Assembly: GCA_964462295.1 (NCBI GenBank)
Contig: CAYWXH010000066.1
Coordinates: 1-9,956 of the forward strand
Direction of reading: 5' to 3'
From: JALVIU01 sp964462295
Lineage (GTDB): Bacteria; Atribacterota; JALVIU01
DNA: 9,956 nt
The translations under genes and the position numbers were made by a program. Positions within the stretch are counted from its first letter, which is position 1. The number at the start of each line of letters is the position of its first letter. This document shows, piece after piece, positions 1 through 6,714 of this stretch. Under the pieces are notes generated by a model. That model saw only the letters and a list, made by a program, of their open reading frames with translations, was not told the origin of the DNA and did no database searches.

Positions 1-61
1 AAAGGATTTCAAAAAATTTACAGCATATATAATAGATTATATAAAAAGAGAGGAGATTTAA
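1..61 (+). CDS. C-terminal end of an unidentified protein (partial, runs off left edge)
   Basis: Read in the frame starting at base 2, the + strand encodes 19 codons, KDFKKFTAYIIDYIKREEI, then TAA at 59-61. The mix of lysine, glutamate, aromatic and isoleucine residues resembles an amphipathic C-terminal helix and matches the composition of the other proteins here. The stop lies inside the left arm of the hairpin at 57-84, as expected for a gene converging on the - strand operon. Nothing in so short a tail identifies the family. The other + strand frames over this stretch read on into the antisense of the neighbouring gene. The call rests on composition and layout only. Confidence 0.45.
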   Translation, partial: KDFKKFTAYIIDYIKREEI

Positions 62-84
62 CGGGGGTATCAACCCCCGTTAAA
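57..84. terminator. GC-rich hairpin between convergent genes, probable transcript end
   Basis: An 11-bp perfect stem (57-67 with 74-84) contains five consecutive G-C pairs closing a 6-nt loop, TATCAA. It sits exactly between the stop of the + strand gene (61) and the stop of the - strand gene (88). It lacks a canonical U-run on the 3' side in either direction: the A6/T6 tract (82-87) lies on the wrong side for the - strand operon. It may terminate inefficiently, or act as a 3'-end stabiliser. Confidence 0.55.
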
Positions 85-87
85 AAA

Positions 88-570
88 TCATTTCACCTTT
101 TTAAATATCGCAATACACTTATCCTTTCCCTGGGCAATAGTACCATCTAATGTAAGCTCCATTCCATTTACACTGGATATGCCACGGTCCCCATCCATAG
201 CGATATCACAGTATAGTTCTATCGTATCATCAGAAAGTCCCAATTTTTGCCATGCGGCAACTAATGGGCAATATCCAAAATGCACCTCTAATGTATCATC
301 TGTAAGATTTACGATCTCCATCTCAAAAACCTTTCTAATATGATCTGGCAAGAATTTTTCAGCAAACTCTTTCATATTTTTTGCATCTTTAAATTTTTGC
401 CCATGTATCTGACCCATCCTAAACACGGCGGATCTTCCTATCTTTTCAGGATCTACCCCTTCTTTTTTTGCCTCATCCAACAAAAGAGCCATCCAACTTG
501 CCCTATGTTCTATAAAGTTACGAAGATTGATAGTATCCGAATCACTTATAGTAGGATTATTTTTTATCAT
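88..570 (-). CDS. L-2-amino-thiazoline-4-carboxylic acid (ATC) hydrolase family protein
   Basis: This 160-residue soluble protein has no signal peptide or membrane segment. Its C-terminal half carries the family's hallmark: a CPLVAAW segment (Cys101, Trp107), a KLGLSDDTIELYCD segment (Cys121, Asp122) and then DGDRGI (126-131). Characterised members in Pseudomonas open the thiazoline ring of L-ATC to a carbamoyl-cysteine on the way to L-cysteine. Most members are uncharacterised and often sit beside transporters, so the substrate here is unknown. The ATG follows a GGGGG ribosome site, 17 nt after the livF stop, so it is the last gene of the transporter operon. That placement suggests it acts on the imported solute or its breakdown product. 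The family call is from recognised motifs; the reaction is inferred. Confidence 0.72.
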   Translation of the reverse strand: MIKNNPTISDSDTINLRNFIEHRASWMALLLDEAKKEGVDPEKIGRSAVFRMGQIHGQKFKDAKNMKEFAEKFLPDHIRKVFEMEIVNLTDDTLEVHFGYCPLVAAWQKLGLSDDTIELYCDIAMDGDRGISSVNGMELTLDGTIAQGKDKCIAIFKKVK

Positions 571-587
571 AATTTACCCCCTTATTT

Positions 588-1295
588 TTATTTCACCCCA
601 AGATACGACTTTTGAACCTCAGGATTTTCTAAAAGCTCTGCCCCTCCTCCCTCAAGTACTATACTTCCTGTCTCAAGCACATATGCCTTATCTGCAATCT
701 TCAGAGCGGCCTTTGCATTTTGTTCTATTAAAAGTATGGTAACTCCCTTTGCCTTTATCTTTAAAATATAATCAAATATCTGTTTTACCAAAAGTGGGGC
801 AAGACCTAAAGAAGGCTCATCCAACATAAGAAGTTTTGGGTCTCCCATAAGGGCACGCCCAAGTGTTAGCATCTGCTGCTGCCCACCACTTAAGGTCCAT
901 GCCTTATCCTTTTCACGTTCTCTTAAAATGGGAAAAAGTGCATATATCTCTTCTATTTTATTTTTTATATAGTCTGGGTCATTTTTTACAAAAGCCCCCA
1001 TTTCTAAATTTTCCCTAATAGTCATCTCAGGAAAAAGCCTTCTTCCTTCCGGTGCTTGGACTATTCCCAATGCTACTATCTCATGTGGTTTTAATCGTGT
1101 AATATCTTTTCCTTCAAAAAATATCTTTCCCTTCTTTGGTTTTATAAGACCTGATATAGTATTTAGTGTAGTGCTTTTTCCTGCCCCATTGTTTCCTATA
1201 AGGGCAGTTATACTCCCCTTCTCTACAGCAAAAGAAATTCCTTTTAGGGCCTGTATGGCATCATAATAAACTTGGAGCTCCTCTATTTTAAGCAT
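588..1295 (-). CDS. livF: Branched-chain amino acid-type ABC transporter, ATPase LivF
   Basis: One of two cytoplasmic ATPases powering a LivHMGF-type importer. All ABC elements are present in 235 residues, the usual LivF length: Walker A GNNGAGKST (34-42), Q-loop Gln80 in the LivF-typical VQAPEGRRLFPEMT stretch, signature LSGGQ (135-139), Walker B LLMLDE (155-160) with catalytic Glu160, and the switch segment IEQNA. Glutamine replaces the usual H-loop histidine in that segment, which is normal for LivF. The start codon overlaps the livG stop by one base (TAATG at 1293-1297), preceded by GAGAGGAA, so translation is probably coupled. The ATP-binding and dimerising role is secure; the transported solute is set by the binding protein and is not known. 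Confidence 0.93.
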   Translation of the reverse strand: MLKIEELQVYYDAIQALKGISFAVEKGSITALIGNNGAGKSTTLNTISGLIKPKKGKIFFEGKDITRLKPHEIVALGIVQAPEGRRLFPEMTIRENLEMGAFVKNDPDYIKNKIEEIYALFPILREREKDKAWTLSGGQQQMLTLGRALMGDPKLLMLDEPSLGLAPLLVKQIFDYILKIKAKGVTILLIEQNAKAALKIADKAYVLETGSIVLEGGGAELLENPEVQKSYLGVK

Positions 1296-2056
1296 TATTC
1301 CTCTCTCCCAAGGTATGCCTCTATTACCAATGGATTGGTTTGAATTTCGGCAGGATTTCCCTCTGCAATCTTTTGTCCAAAATCCATAACCATTATCCGA
1401 TCACATATAGACATGATTACCTTCATATCATGTTCTATTATAAATATTGTTATACCCAATTGATCCCTTATATAATCTATGGTTTCTAAAAGTTTGTCTG
1501 ACTCTTGTTCATTCATACCAGCAGCAGGTTCATCAAGTGCAAGAATTTTAGGTTCTTTGGCAAGGGCCCTACCTATTTCCAACATTCTTTGCTCGCCATA
1601 AGGAAGATTTTTTGCCTGCCACCCCATCCTATGACTAAGTCCTACTATACTAAGTATTTCTCGGGTTTTCTCCTCCATTTTCCTCTTTTCCCTTTTATAA
1701 GTAGAGGAGTGAAAAATTGTATTAAAAAGGCCTATTTTAGTATTTGAAACCATACCTATCATAATATTTTCCTCTACATTAAGGGCCTTAAAGAGTTTTA
1801 TCTCTTGGAAGGTACGTGATATTCCCCGGTTAGAGATCTCATAAGGGGGAAGACCTGTAACTTCACTATCTTTTATGTAAATCTTTCCTCCTGTGGGTTC
1901 CATAACACCTGTAATAAGATTAAAAAGTGTAGTTTTACCTGCACCATTTGGTCCGATAAGGCCAAATATTTCACCCTCTCTTACCTCAAAATCTACATTG
2001 TCAACAGCTACAAGGCCACCAAATCTCTTTACAAGTTTCTCTCCTCTAAGAAGCAT
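1295..2056 (-). CDS. livG: Branched-chain amino acid-type ABC transporter, ATPase LivG
   Basis: Second ATPase of the importer, 253 residues from the ATG at 2056. Walker A is GPNGAGKTT (35-43). The family-specific FQEIKLF segment, the LivG-type signature LPYGEQRMLEIGRAL, Walker B KILALDEPAAGMN and H-loop IIEHDM all follow in order. An intact H-loop here with a Q in its partner LivF is the usual pairing. Start choice is uncertain: in-frame TTG (2071) and GTG (2068) codons lie upstream. GAGG stands 4 nt before the GTG and only 1 nt before the TTG, while the ATG has a weak AGG about 5 nt upstream. The ATG is preferred because MLLRGEKLVKRFGG matches the family N terminus. The gene overlaps the livM end by 11 nt from this start, and by up to 26 nt from the TTG. 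Confidence 0.92.
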   Translation of the reverse strand: MLLRGEKLVKRFGGLVAVDNVDFEVREGEIFGLIGPNGAGKTTLFNLITGVMEPTGGKIYIKDSEVTGLPPYEISNRGISRTFQEIKLFKALNVEENIMIGMVSNTKIGLFNTIFHSSTYKREKRKMEEKTREILSIVGLSHRMGWQAKNLPYGEQRMLEIGRALAKEPKILALDEPAAGMNEQESDKLLETIDYIRDQLGITIFIIEHDMKVIMSICDRIMVMDFGQKIAEGNPAEIQTNPLVIEAYLGREE

Positions 2057-3020
2057 CTTGCCTACCACCAATCCTCATATTCATAAATCTAATTGCCGCC
2101 TGCTCCCCAATTATTCCACTATTTCTCCAAAGAATAACACCTAGCATCAAAAGCCCTACAACCACCATCCTATATTCTGCCAAAAATCTAAATCCCTCTG
2201 GGGCAAGGGCAAGAATAACAGCACCTAATATTGCACCTGGCATACTTCCCAGCCCACCTATTACTACCATTGCAAGAATATTTATAGATTCTGCAAAGGT
2301 AAAACTATCAGGACTTATATATGCAGAAAAATATGCAAAGAGAGAGCCTGCAAGTCCTGCAAAAAAGGCACCTACCACAAAGGCTGTCACCTTGTACACA
2401 GTAGTATTTATACCAAGGGTTTTTGCGGCAAGTTCATTTTCTCTTATTGCACGAAGAATATCCCCATATCTGGAATAAGTTATTCTAAATAGTGTAATAA
2501 CACTTAAAACAAGCACTACAAATATAAGATAATAAAAATCTATCTGGGACATGATCTTAAGTCCGAAAATATCAGGATAAGGAATACCTGGTATTCCCAT
2601 AGGTCCCCTTGTTACACTTACCCAGTTAAGAAGTATCAATCTTACTATCTCTCCAAATCCTAAAGTAGTTACAGTAAGATATATATCCCGTAATCTTATA
2701 GTAGGAAGTCCTATGAGAAAACCAATAAATGCCGCCCCTAGACCCCCTGCAATAAACGCAATGAGAAAAGGTATATGAAGCTTTACCGCCAAAAGAGCGG
2801 CTGTGTATGCACCTACTCCATAAAATGCTGCATGTCCTAAATGAAACTGTCCTGTAACACCTGTTATAAGGTTTAGGCTCATACTAAGAATTATATAGAT
2901 AAATGTCATATTTATGATACGCAAAATATACTGATCTTTTATGAAAAACGGAAATACAATACCTATAAGGAGTAAAATTATAGCAATTAATTTATAAAGA
3001 TACATCCCCCTGTTTCCCAT
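2046..3020 (-). CDS. livM: Branched-chain amino acid-type ABC transporter, permease LivM
   Basis: Inner-membrane permease of 324 residues, with about eight or more hydrophobic segments separated by short polar loops. Family landmarks are visible: GQFHLGHAAFYGVGAYTAALL-type text after the first helices, the ATPase-contacting RAIRENELAAKTLGIN loop, and the GGLGSMPGAILGAVIL segment near the C terminus. It forms the channel with LivH. The ATG at 3020 has AAGGAG seven nt upstream and directly follows the livH stop at 3021-3023. A second ATG five codons downstream has no usefully spaced ribosome site, since its G-run abuts it. The 3' end overlaps livG. Function as a permease subunit is secure; specificity is not readable. 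Confidence 0.92.
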   Translation of the reverse strand: MGNRGMYLYKLIAIILLLIGIVFPFFIKDQYILRIINMTFIYIILSMSLNLITGVTGQFHLGHAAFYGVGAYTAALLAVKLHIPFLIAFIAGGLGAAFIGFLIGLPTIRLRDIYLTVTTLGFGEIVRLILLNWVSVTRGPMGIPGIPYPDIFGLKIMSQIDFYYLIFVVLVLSVITLFRITYSRYGDILRAIRENELAAKTLGINTTVYKVTAFVVGAFFAGLAGSLFAYFSAYISPDSFTFAESINILAMVVIGGLGSMPGAILGAVILALAPEGFRFLAEYRMVVVGLLMLGVILWRNSGIIGEQAAIRFMNMRIGGRQDAS

Positions 3021-3887
3021 TTAAACACTCCTTTTCCTTCCTGAAAGTCCCTGAGGAAAGAAGAGTAGTATAAGTATAAGTATTAAAAACGAGATAGCAT
3101 CTTGGACCCCTGCGGATATATAGGCACCTGCCAGGGTTTCAGATATACCAAGGATTACCCCACCAGCTACTGCACCGGGGATACTTGTAAGGCCCCCTAA
3201 TACCATTGCTACAAATGCCTTAAGTCCTGGCATATACCCCATGGTAGGATAAAAGGCCCCATAGTATGTCCCCATTAACACCCCTGCAGCACCACCCAGT
3301 GCAGAACCTATCACAAAGGTCATAGCAATAGTGTTATCTACATTGACACCCATGAGATAAGATGCTCCCATATCTTGGGATATAGCCCGTATTGCATATC
3401 CTGTCTTGGTTCTATAAAGGATAATCTGAAGGCCCCACATAAGGAGAATAGAAACAATCAAAATAACTATCTGAATCACAGAAATTTGTATATGGCCTAT
3501 TGCAAAAGATGAAGAGAGTAATGGGGTATTTATCGTGTGTACCTCTGGTCCCCAAATGATATTTGCAAGTTCTTTTAGAAATGTAGAAACCCCAAGAGTT
3601 GCAATAAGTGTTGCCTCAGGGATAGCGTTCCTCAAAGGTCTAAAGGCTATAAGCTCTAAAAAATATCCCACAAGTCCTGAAAACGCAATGGCAAGTAAAA
3701 AGGCCACAAAATAATTTACACCCAAAAATGCAACAAGAGTAAAGGCGATAAATGCACCCAACATATACACTTCACCATGTGCAAAATTGATAAGTCCTAA
3801 TACTCCAAAGATAAGGGTAAAACCGATAGCAGTAAGGGAATAAGTAAGACCAAGAGCCAAGCCATTTACGATTTGCTGACCAAACAT
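3021..3887 (-). CDS. livH: Branched-chain amino acid-type ABC transporter, permease LivH
   Basis: The partner permease has 288 residues, mostly hydrophobic. It opens with the typical LivH text (LALGLTYSLTAIGFTLIFG, then INFAHGEVYMLGAF). It carries the coupling loop TGYAIRAISQDMGASYLMGV and ends with GGLTSIPGAVAGGVILGISE, the LivH counterpart of the LivM C-terminal motif. The start ATG is preceded by AGGAGG about 4 nt away. It is separated by 60 nt from the upstream binding-protein gene, the widest gap in the operon, which contains a hairpin. This fits the common pattern in which the binding protein is made in excess over the membrane components. Confidence 0.92.
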   Translation of the reverse strand: MFGQQIVNGLALGLTYSLTAIGFTLIFGVLGLINFAHGEVYMLGAFIAFTLVAFLGVNYFVAFLLAIAFSGLVGYFLELIAFRPLRNAIPEATLIATLGVSTFLKELANIIWGPEVHTINTPLLSSSFAIGHIQISVIQIVILIVSILLMWGLQIILYRTKTGYAIRAISQDMGASYLMGVNVDNTIAMTFVIGSALGGAAGVLMGTYYGAFYPTMGYMPGLKAFVAMVLGGLTSIPGAVAGGVILGISETLAGAYISAGVQDAISFLILILILLFFPQGLSGRKRSV

Positions 3888-3900
3888 GTACCCTCCTCAT

Positions 3901-3933
3901 AAGATAAAATAAGGGAAGGGCTTAACCCCTCCC
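3901..3933 (-). terminator. Intercistronic hairpin with U-rich tail between binding-protein gene and livH (partial terminator)
   Basis: On the - strand, GGGAGGGG (3933-3926) pairs with CCCTTCCC (3920-3913) across a 5-nt loop, then TTATTTTATCTT follows (3912-3901). In - strand RNA all eight positions pair, one as G-U. In + strand RNA the same position would be an A-C mismatch, so the structure is better formed in the operon's own direction. The interrupted U-rich tail suggests partial termination, or a 3' stabiliser for the upstream message, rather than a full stop. Confidence 0.55.
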
Positions 3934-3947
3934 CCCTCTAAGAAATA

Positions 3948-5057
3948 CTATTTCTTAAATTCTACAAACTCACCGTTTCTTATAACAAGTTTGGTTAATT
4001 TCTTCTTTACATTATGATTCTTATCAAAAGTCGTAAGGCCTGTGACTCCAGGATAATCCTTTATCTTCTCCAATGCCTCTTTTACCTTTTTTCGCGTAAT
4101 CTTTCCGTCTATGCTTTTAAGTGCGGCAAGGAGCAATCCTGCTGCATCATAGGCTTGAGCTGCAAACATATTTGGAATTTCTCCATATTTTTCCTTGTAC
4201 TTCTTCACAAAGGCCTTTACTATAGGATTATCCGAGTATGGATAAAAAGAACTTGTACAATAGAGCCCTTCTACTGCATCCCCTCCCAATTCGATAAGTT
4301 TAGGGGAGTAGAGTGCTCCAGTTCCAATAAGCGGTGTATCCATCCCTAATTTTTTCATCTGTTTTGCCAAAAGCGCAGCTTCTGAATACATCATAGCAAT
4401 ATAGATAATATCCGGATTTTTTGCCTTTATTTTGGTAAGGATATTTGTATAGTCTTTTGTGCCTGGGTTAAACTTCTCCTCTGCTACAATCTTTCCGCCA
4501 AGTTTTTTAAATCCTTTGATAAAGTTATCCTTTGCCACTATGCCCCAATCATTTTGGATGTATATAACTGCTGCTTTTCTCTTTCCAAGGTCTTTGTAGG
4601 CATATGATGCAATATAGGGACCCTCTGCCTCTTGGGTAATGATGTTTCTAAACATGTAGTCCCCTTGTTTGGTAAAATCAGGGTGAGAAGATGTAGGTGA
4701 GAGTTGTACAAGTCCTGCCCTTTGGTATATAGGTGCTGCTGCAAGACAACATGTACTTGTAAAATCGCCGATCTCTGCAATGATTCTCTTATCCATTACA
4801 AATTTTTGGGCAATATTTGCAGCCTCTTTTGGATCTCCTTTACTATCCATAGCAATAAGCCCTATCTTTGTTCCGTTTAGGCCACCTTTTTCATTGAATT
4901 CTTCCAATGCAAGTTCTACACCTTTTTTAAATACTTCACCATATTGGGCATAATCACCTGTAAGTGGAGCACTCAGACCAAAATAAAGTTCACCTGCCAT
5001 TGCATAAGCTGAAAAGGCAAAAACAAAAAGTAATAGGACAATCAAAAGCTTTTTCAT
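3948..5057 (-). CDS. livK: ABC transporter substrate-binding protein, LivJ/LivK type (periplasmic)
   Basis: Periplasmic solute receptor that delivers ligand to LivHMGF. The 369 residues start with a Sec signal peptide (MKK, hydrophobic stretch 4-17, AYA at 17-19 or AMA at 19-21 as cleavage site). There is no lipobox cysteine, so it should be soluble in a periplasm. The mature part has the type I periplasmic binding fold landmarks: LYFGLSAPLTGDYAQYG (24-40), GVELALEEFNEKGG (46-59), the cleft segment GDFTST (97-102) and SPTSSHPDFT, where the family's Ser/Thr residues hold the ligand carboxylate and amine. A Cys103-Cys104 pair adjoins the cleft. AGGGGGG lies 6 nt upstream of ATG. The gene begins 25 nt after dhaL, so the receptor is cotranscribed with the kinase genes. 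The ligand may be an amino acid, amide, urea-like or other small polar solute. Confidence 0.9.
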   Translation of the reverse strand: MKKLLIVLLLFVFAFSAYAMAGELYFGLSAPLTGDYAQYGEVFKKGVELALEEFNEKGGLNGTKIGLIAMDSKGDPKEAANIAQKFVMDKRIIAEIGDFTSTCCLAAAPIYQRAGLVQLSPTSSHPDFTKQGDYMFRNIITQEAEGPYIASYAYKDLGKRKAAVIYIQNDWGIVAKDNFIKGFKKLGGKIVAEEKFNPGTKDYTNILTKIKAKNPDIIYIAMMYSEAALLAKQMKKLGMDTPLIGTGALYSPKLIELGGDAVEGLYCTSSFYPYSDNPIVKAFVKKYKEKYGEIPNMFAAQAYDAAGLLLAALKSIDGKITRKKVKEALEKIKDYPGVTGLTTFDKNHNVKKKLTKLVIRNGEFVEFKK

Positions 5058-5082
5058 AAAAATCCCCCCTTTAGGTTATTAT

Positions 5083-5718
5083 TTAGACATTCCCTTTTTG
5101 GTGAGTCTTTTTATATTCTACTATTGCCTCAAACAAAAAGGTAATAGTAGCTGCACCTGGGTCGGGAACACCTATTATTCTATCTCCCAAGTGAAAGGAT
5201 CTACCCTTTTTGGGAGTAAGTGCCTTTGTAGATTCCATACCTTTTTTTGCCGCATTATAAGCAGCTAAAAACATATTTTCTCCACCTTGAGAAAGGGCAG
5301 TAACTGCAGGTTCTAGGGCATCTATAAGAGTGCGATCCCCTACTTTTGCACCACCTCTCTTTTGGATATGGTCTTTCATCGCCAAAAAGAAATTAGAAAG
5401 CTCATCTTTATCTATACTATCATATCCTTTAAATAAAGATGCTGCCTTCATTATTCCATAACCTATGTATCCTGGTCCTGCACCAGAGCCTGAGGAAAAG
5501 ATTGTAAGCCCTACAGTTTTAAAAAGACTACCTATATCATCAAATCTTTCTCCCTCAAGCTTAGAGATGAGAGTCTTGAGTCCCTTTTTAAGGTTTGAGC
5601 CGTGTTCTCCGTCTCCTGTTTTTGCATCAAGTTCATCTAAATATGATGCCTTATCAATTAAATAGTTGGATATATAGATAATTATATCCTTTAGATCTTC
5701 TACCTTTAGTTTTTCCAT
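5083..5718 (-). CDS. dhaL: Dihydroxyacetone kinase-type subunit DhaL (nucleotide-binding)
   Basis: DhaL carries the nucleotide and magnesium ions and passes phosphate to the substrate held by DhaK. The 211 residues match E. coli DhaL in length. The Mg-binding loop reads LDAKTGDGEHG (30-40): Asp31 and Asp36 are kept, but the third acidic ligand, Asp in E. coli (GDADHG), is Glu38 here. Other landmarks are SSGSGAGPG (75-83), GDRTLIDAL (127-135) and GRSFHLGDRIIGVPDPGA (172-189). The ATG abuts the dhaK stop, with GGAGGA inside the dhaK end, implying coupled synthesis of the two subunits. No DhaM phosphotransferase gene is present in the window, so phosphate may come from ATP directly or from a DhaM elsewhere. 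The substrate could be dihydroxyacetone or another small ketose or carbonyl compound. Confidence 0.9.
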   Translation of the reverse strand: MEKLKVEDLKDIIIYISNYLIDKASYLDELDAKTGDGEHGSNLKKGLKTLISKLEGERFDDIGSLFKTVGLTIFSSGSGAGPGYIGYGIMKAASLFKGYDSIDKDELSNFFLAMKDHIQKRGGAKVGDRTLIDALEPAVTALSQGGENMFLAAYNAAKKGMESTKALTPKKGRSFHLGDRIIGVPDPGAATITFLFEAIVEYKKTHQKGNV

Positions 5719-6714
5719 TTATATCCTCCAGGCAGGAGCTCTTGTCGGATAATCTATATAATGTTTCAATTCCTCATCGAGTTTTAATAGAGTAATAGAA
5801 AATCCCCCCATCTCAAGAGATGTCATATATTCACCTACCATTTTGCGGGAAACCTCAATTCCCAATTCCTTTAGATAAGATATCGATTCTTTAAAAACTA
5901 CAAAAAGTTCCATAAGGGGTGTTGCCCCCATCCCATTTACCATAAGGAGTACCTCTTTGGCATCTGCAAAAACAGTCTCTTTTAAAAGTTTGTCCATCAT
6001 GGATCTAACGAGGGTATGCGCATCTTGCATCTTCACCCTCTCTACCCCAGGCTCTCCATGGATACCTATACCTATCTCTATCTCATCTGGCCCCAGTGTA
6101 AAGTTTGGCTCACCCCTTGCAGGAATTACACAGGGAGAAAGTGCCATTCCATAAGTCCTTACACGGGCTATCGCCTTCTCGCCCAAATCTTTTAGGGCAT
6201 TAAGGGAGAGACCTTCGTCTGCCCCAGCTCCCACAATCTTGTGGATAAGTACAGTGCCTGCGACACCTCTTCTCTTTATCTCTCCATCTTCTTCATCTAC
6301 TGCGATATCATCGTGGACAATAATCTTATCAGACTTTATACCCTCATCTTCGAGCATCTCCATTGCCGTCTCAAACATAAGAATATCACCGGCATAATTC
6401 TTTATTATATAGAGGATCCCTTCACCACTATAGACCTCTTTAGAAAGTTCAAGGGTATGCTCCAAAGATGGTGCTGTAAAGACATCTCCCGCTATGGCCC
6501 CTGTAAGCATACCAGGTCCTACAAAACCTGCATGTGCAGGTTCATGTCCTGAGCCTCCTCCTGTAATAAGGGCTACCTTTCCCGATATTGGGGCATCTTT
6601 CCTCTTTATAGCCCTCGTCCCAGGTACAAGTGCTACAATATCAGCATAAAGATCTACAAACCCTTCAAGCATTTCATCAACCAAAGTCTCCGGGCTATTT
6701 ATTATCTTTTTCAC
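5719..6714 (-). CDS. dhaK: Dihydroxyacetone kinase-type subunit DhaK (substrate-binding)
   Basis: DhaK binds short ketoses through a covalent bond to a histidine. The 331 residues are about the length of the shorter bacterial DhaK proteins and below E. coli (356), lacking an insertion before the NGMGATPL segment. Key residues are in place: GGGSGHEP (52-59) with His57, NYAGDILMF (106-114) with Asp110 as likely acid/base, and GIGIHGEPG (215-223) with His219 as the covalent substrate ligand. The start is GTG at 6714, chosen because MKKIINSPETLVDEM matches the family N terminus; GGGGGGAG lies 6 nt upstream. The gene overlaps the end of the regulator gene by 20 nt, tying kinase level to regulator translation. 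A working kinase subunit is very likely. Specificity for dihydroxyacetone itself is assumed from the family, not shown. Confidence 0.93.
   Translation of the reverse strand: MKKIINSPETLVDEMLEGFVDLYADIVALVPGTRAIKRKDAPISGKVALITGGGSGHEPAHAGFVGPGMLTGAIAGDVFTAPSLEHTLELSKEVYSGEGILYIIKNYAGDILMFETAMEMLEDEGIKSDKIIVHDDIAVDEEDGEIKRRGVAGTVLIHKIVGAGADEGLSLNALKDLGEKAIARVRTYGMALSPCVIPARGEPNFTLGPDEIEIGIGIHGEPGVERVKMQDAHTLVRSMMDKLLKETVFADAKEVLLMVNGMGATPLMELFVVFKESISYLKELGIEVSRKMVGEYMTSLEMGGFSITLLKLDEELKHYIDYPTRAPAWRI

Noticed and set aside
340..742. Two overlapping open frames on + opposite the ATC-hydrolase and livF genes
   Set aside because: Phe/Pro/Ser/Leu-rich antisense translations without ribosome sites or recognisable domains.
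4014..4349. Open frame of 111 codons on + inside the binding-protein gene
   Set aside because: Cysteine-rich, low-complexity antisense of a well-supported gene with no ribosome site.
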